Of a stretch of 64,000 nucleotides of DNA, positions 63,504-64,000 are shown in pieces. The notes beneath the pieces were generated by a model, which searched no databases, was not told the origin of the DNA, and worked only from the letters and a program-made list of their open reading frames with translations. How positions within the stretch are numbered: position 1 is the first letter of the stretch; each line of letters starts with the position of its first letter. This DNA comes from Mangrovimonas spongiae (GTDB lineage Bacteria; Bacteroidota; Bacteroidia; Flavobacteriales; Flavobacteriaceae): positions 744,001 to 808,000 of the forward strand of contig NZ_RWBG01000001.1 in assembly GCF_003944795.1 (NCBI RefSeq), written 5' to 3'. The position numbers were made by a program, and so were the translations under genes.

Positions 63504-64000
63504 TACAGGAATTATTTTAACCCTAGCTTATCCCGAAACTATTGTTCGGCATGCCAAAGAATGGTATTCCCCTTTTTTAAAGTATCTAGGAATAGGTAAT
63601 CAAACCCATGTAAGGGCTGGGCATGCTGCATTGGTATTAATTAACAAAGAGACAGGTGTTTTAGAATATTACGATTTTGGACGCTATGTAACACCAGATG
63701 CAACGGGCCGTGTAAGAGCAAAAGACACCGATTGCGAACTGGAAAAACCTTTAAGAGCAAAGTTGGTTGATGGTAATATTGTAAACTTAAACGATATTTT
63801 AAACTATTTAGCAACGCACCCAGAATTTACACATGGTGAAGGTACATTGTATGCATCAATTTGTAAAAAGGTAAACTATGATAAAGCAAGTGAGTTTATT
63901 AAAATTATGCAGGAAAGACAGTTTATTAGGTATGCTGCTTTTATAAAAAAAGCGACTAATTGTGCGCGGTTTGTAACAGATACTTTAATTACTTCGGTTA
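63493..64000 (+). CDS. Conserved protein of unknown function, possible permuted papain fold (3' end missing)
   Basis: An open frame from ATG at 63493 runs 169 codons to the right edge without a stop. The start ATG lies 11 bases inside the NRDE gene, a coupling that supports it. The protein begins MKNNTGIILTLAYPET and has no signal peptide. It resembles a flavobacterial family I recall being labelled DUF6695, but I cannot confirm this. A His in RAGHAALVLI (His44), an acidic residue in EYYDFGRY (Asp61) and a Cys in TNCARFVTD (Cys157) follow the order His...Cys seen in circularly permuted NlpC/P60 and LRAT-type enzymes. This catalytic reading is inference. Confidence 0.8.
   Translation, partial: MKNNTGIILTLAYPETIVRHAKEWYSPFLKYLGIGNQTHVRAGHAALVLINKETGVLEYYDFGRYVTPDATGRVRAKDTDCELEKPLRAKLVDGNIVNLNDILNYLATHPEFTHGEGTLYASICKKVNYDKASEFIKIMQERQFIRYAAFIKKATNCARFVTDTLITSV

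Overview
The window is a gene-dense, AT-rich stretch of chromosome from a member of the Bacteroidota, almost certainly the family Flavobacteriaceae. Four things point there. The protein families include the GYDIA-type GHMP kinase, TamL, SprT/PorT, a type IX secretion (T9SS) C-terminal sorting domain and a short primary sigma factor without region 1.1. The division and cell wall cluster has the flavobacterial layout. Upstream regions repeatedly carry the Bacteroidota -7 promoter element TAnnTTTG. The genus cannot be fixed from the sequence alone. No insertion sequence, prophage, CRISPR array or integrated island is visible, and no stretch longer than about 290 bases lacks a gene; this is core genome.

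Layout. 1-4.2 kb: the end of a PpiD/SurA-like periplasmic foldase gene, then on the other strand a class II HMG-CoA reductase and a GHMP kinase (mevalonate pathway). 4.4-9.9 kb: a peptide-scavenging operon with a dipeptidyl-peptidase IV and two tandem POT peptide transporters, followed by an exported thioredoxin. 10.5-15.3 kb: a minus-strand operon surE, small membrane protein, lpxB, NlpC/P60 lipoprotein, comEC. 15.5-18.8 kb: a Prc/Tsp protease and an OppC-like permease. 18.8-20.8 kb: alpha/beta hydrolase, engB and an unknown secreted protein. 21.1-36.5 kb: the complete dcw cluster mraZ-rsmH-ftsL-ftsI-murE-mraY-murD-ftsW-murG-murC-ftsQ-ftsA-ftsZ, without murF or ddl. 36.6-39.3 kb: YqeY protein, tRNA-Arg(UCG), MtfA-like peptidase, CBS protein, rpe. 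39.4-50.8 kb, minus strand: rpoD, proCBA, pnp, rpsO, accD, fba, tamL. 50.9-56 kb: a SpoU methyltransferase, sprT and menG/ubiE, then trkA-trkH. 56.1-64 kb: an aminotransferase and fatty acid desaturase, rsmG, a T9SS-sorted hydrolase, pruA, an NRDE/TANGO2 protein and a truncated gene at the right edge.

How the genes work together. The dominant theme is envelope growth: peptidoglycan precursor synthesis and septation (dcw cluster), lipid A (lpxB), outer-membrane assembly (TamL, PpiD-like foldase), T9SS (SprT plus one cargo protein) and periplasmic proteolysis (Prc, NlpC/P60). A second theme is proline and peptide economy: peptide uptake (DPP IV, POT), proline synthesis (proCBA) and proline catabolism (pruA).

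No large new system was found. The observations most worth a second look are a partial family of unknown function at the right edge with a His/Cys arrangement like circularly permuted papain-fold enzymes, a three-copy 10-bp MraZ operator, an AccD that has lost all four zinc-ribbon cysteines, the GYDIA kinase paired with HMG-CoA reductase, three TTG starts in the dcw cluster, and terminators that lie inside the 3' ends of convergent genes.
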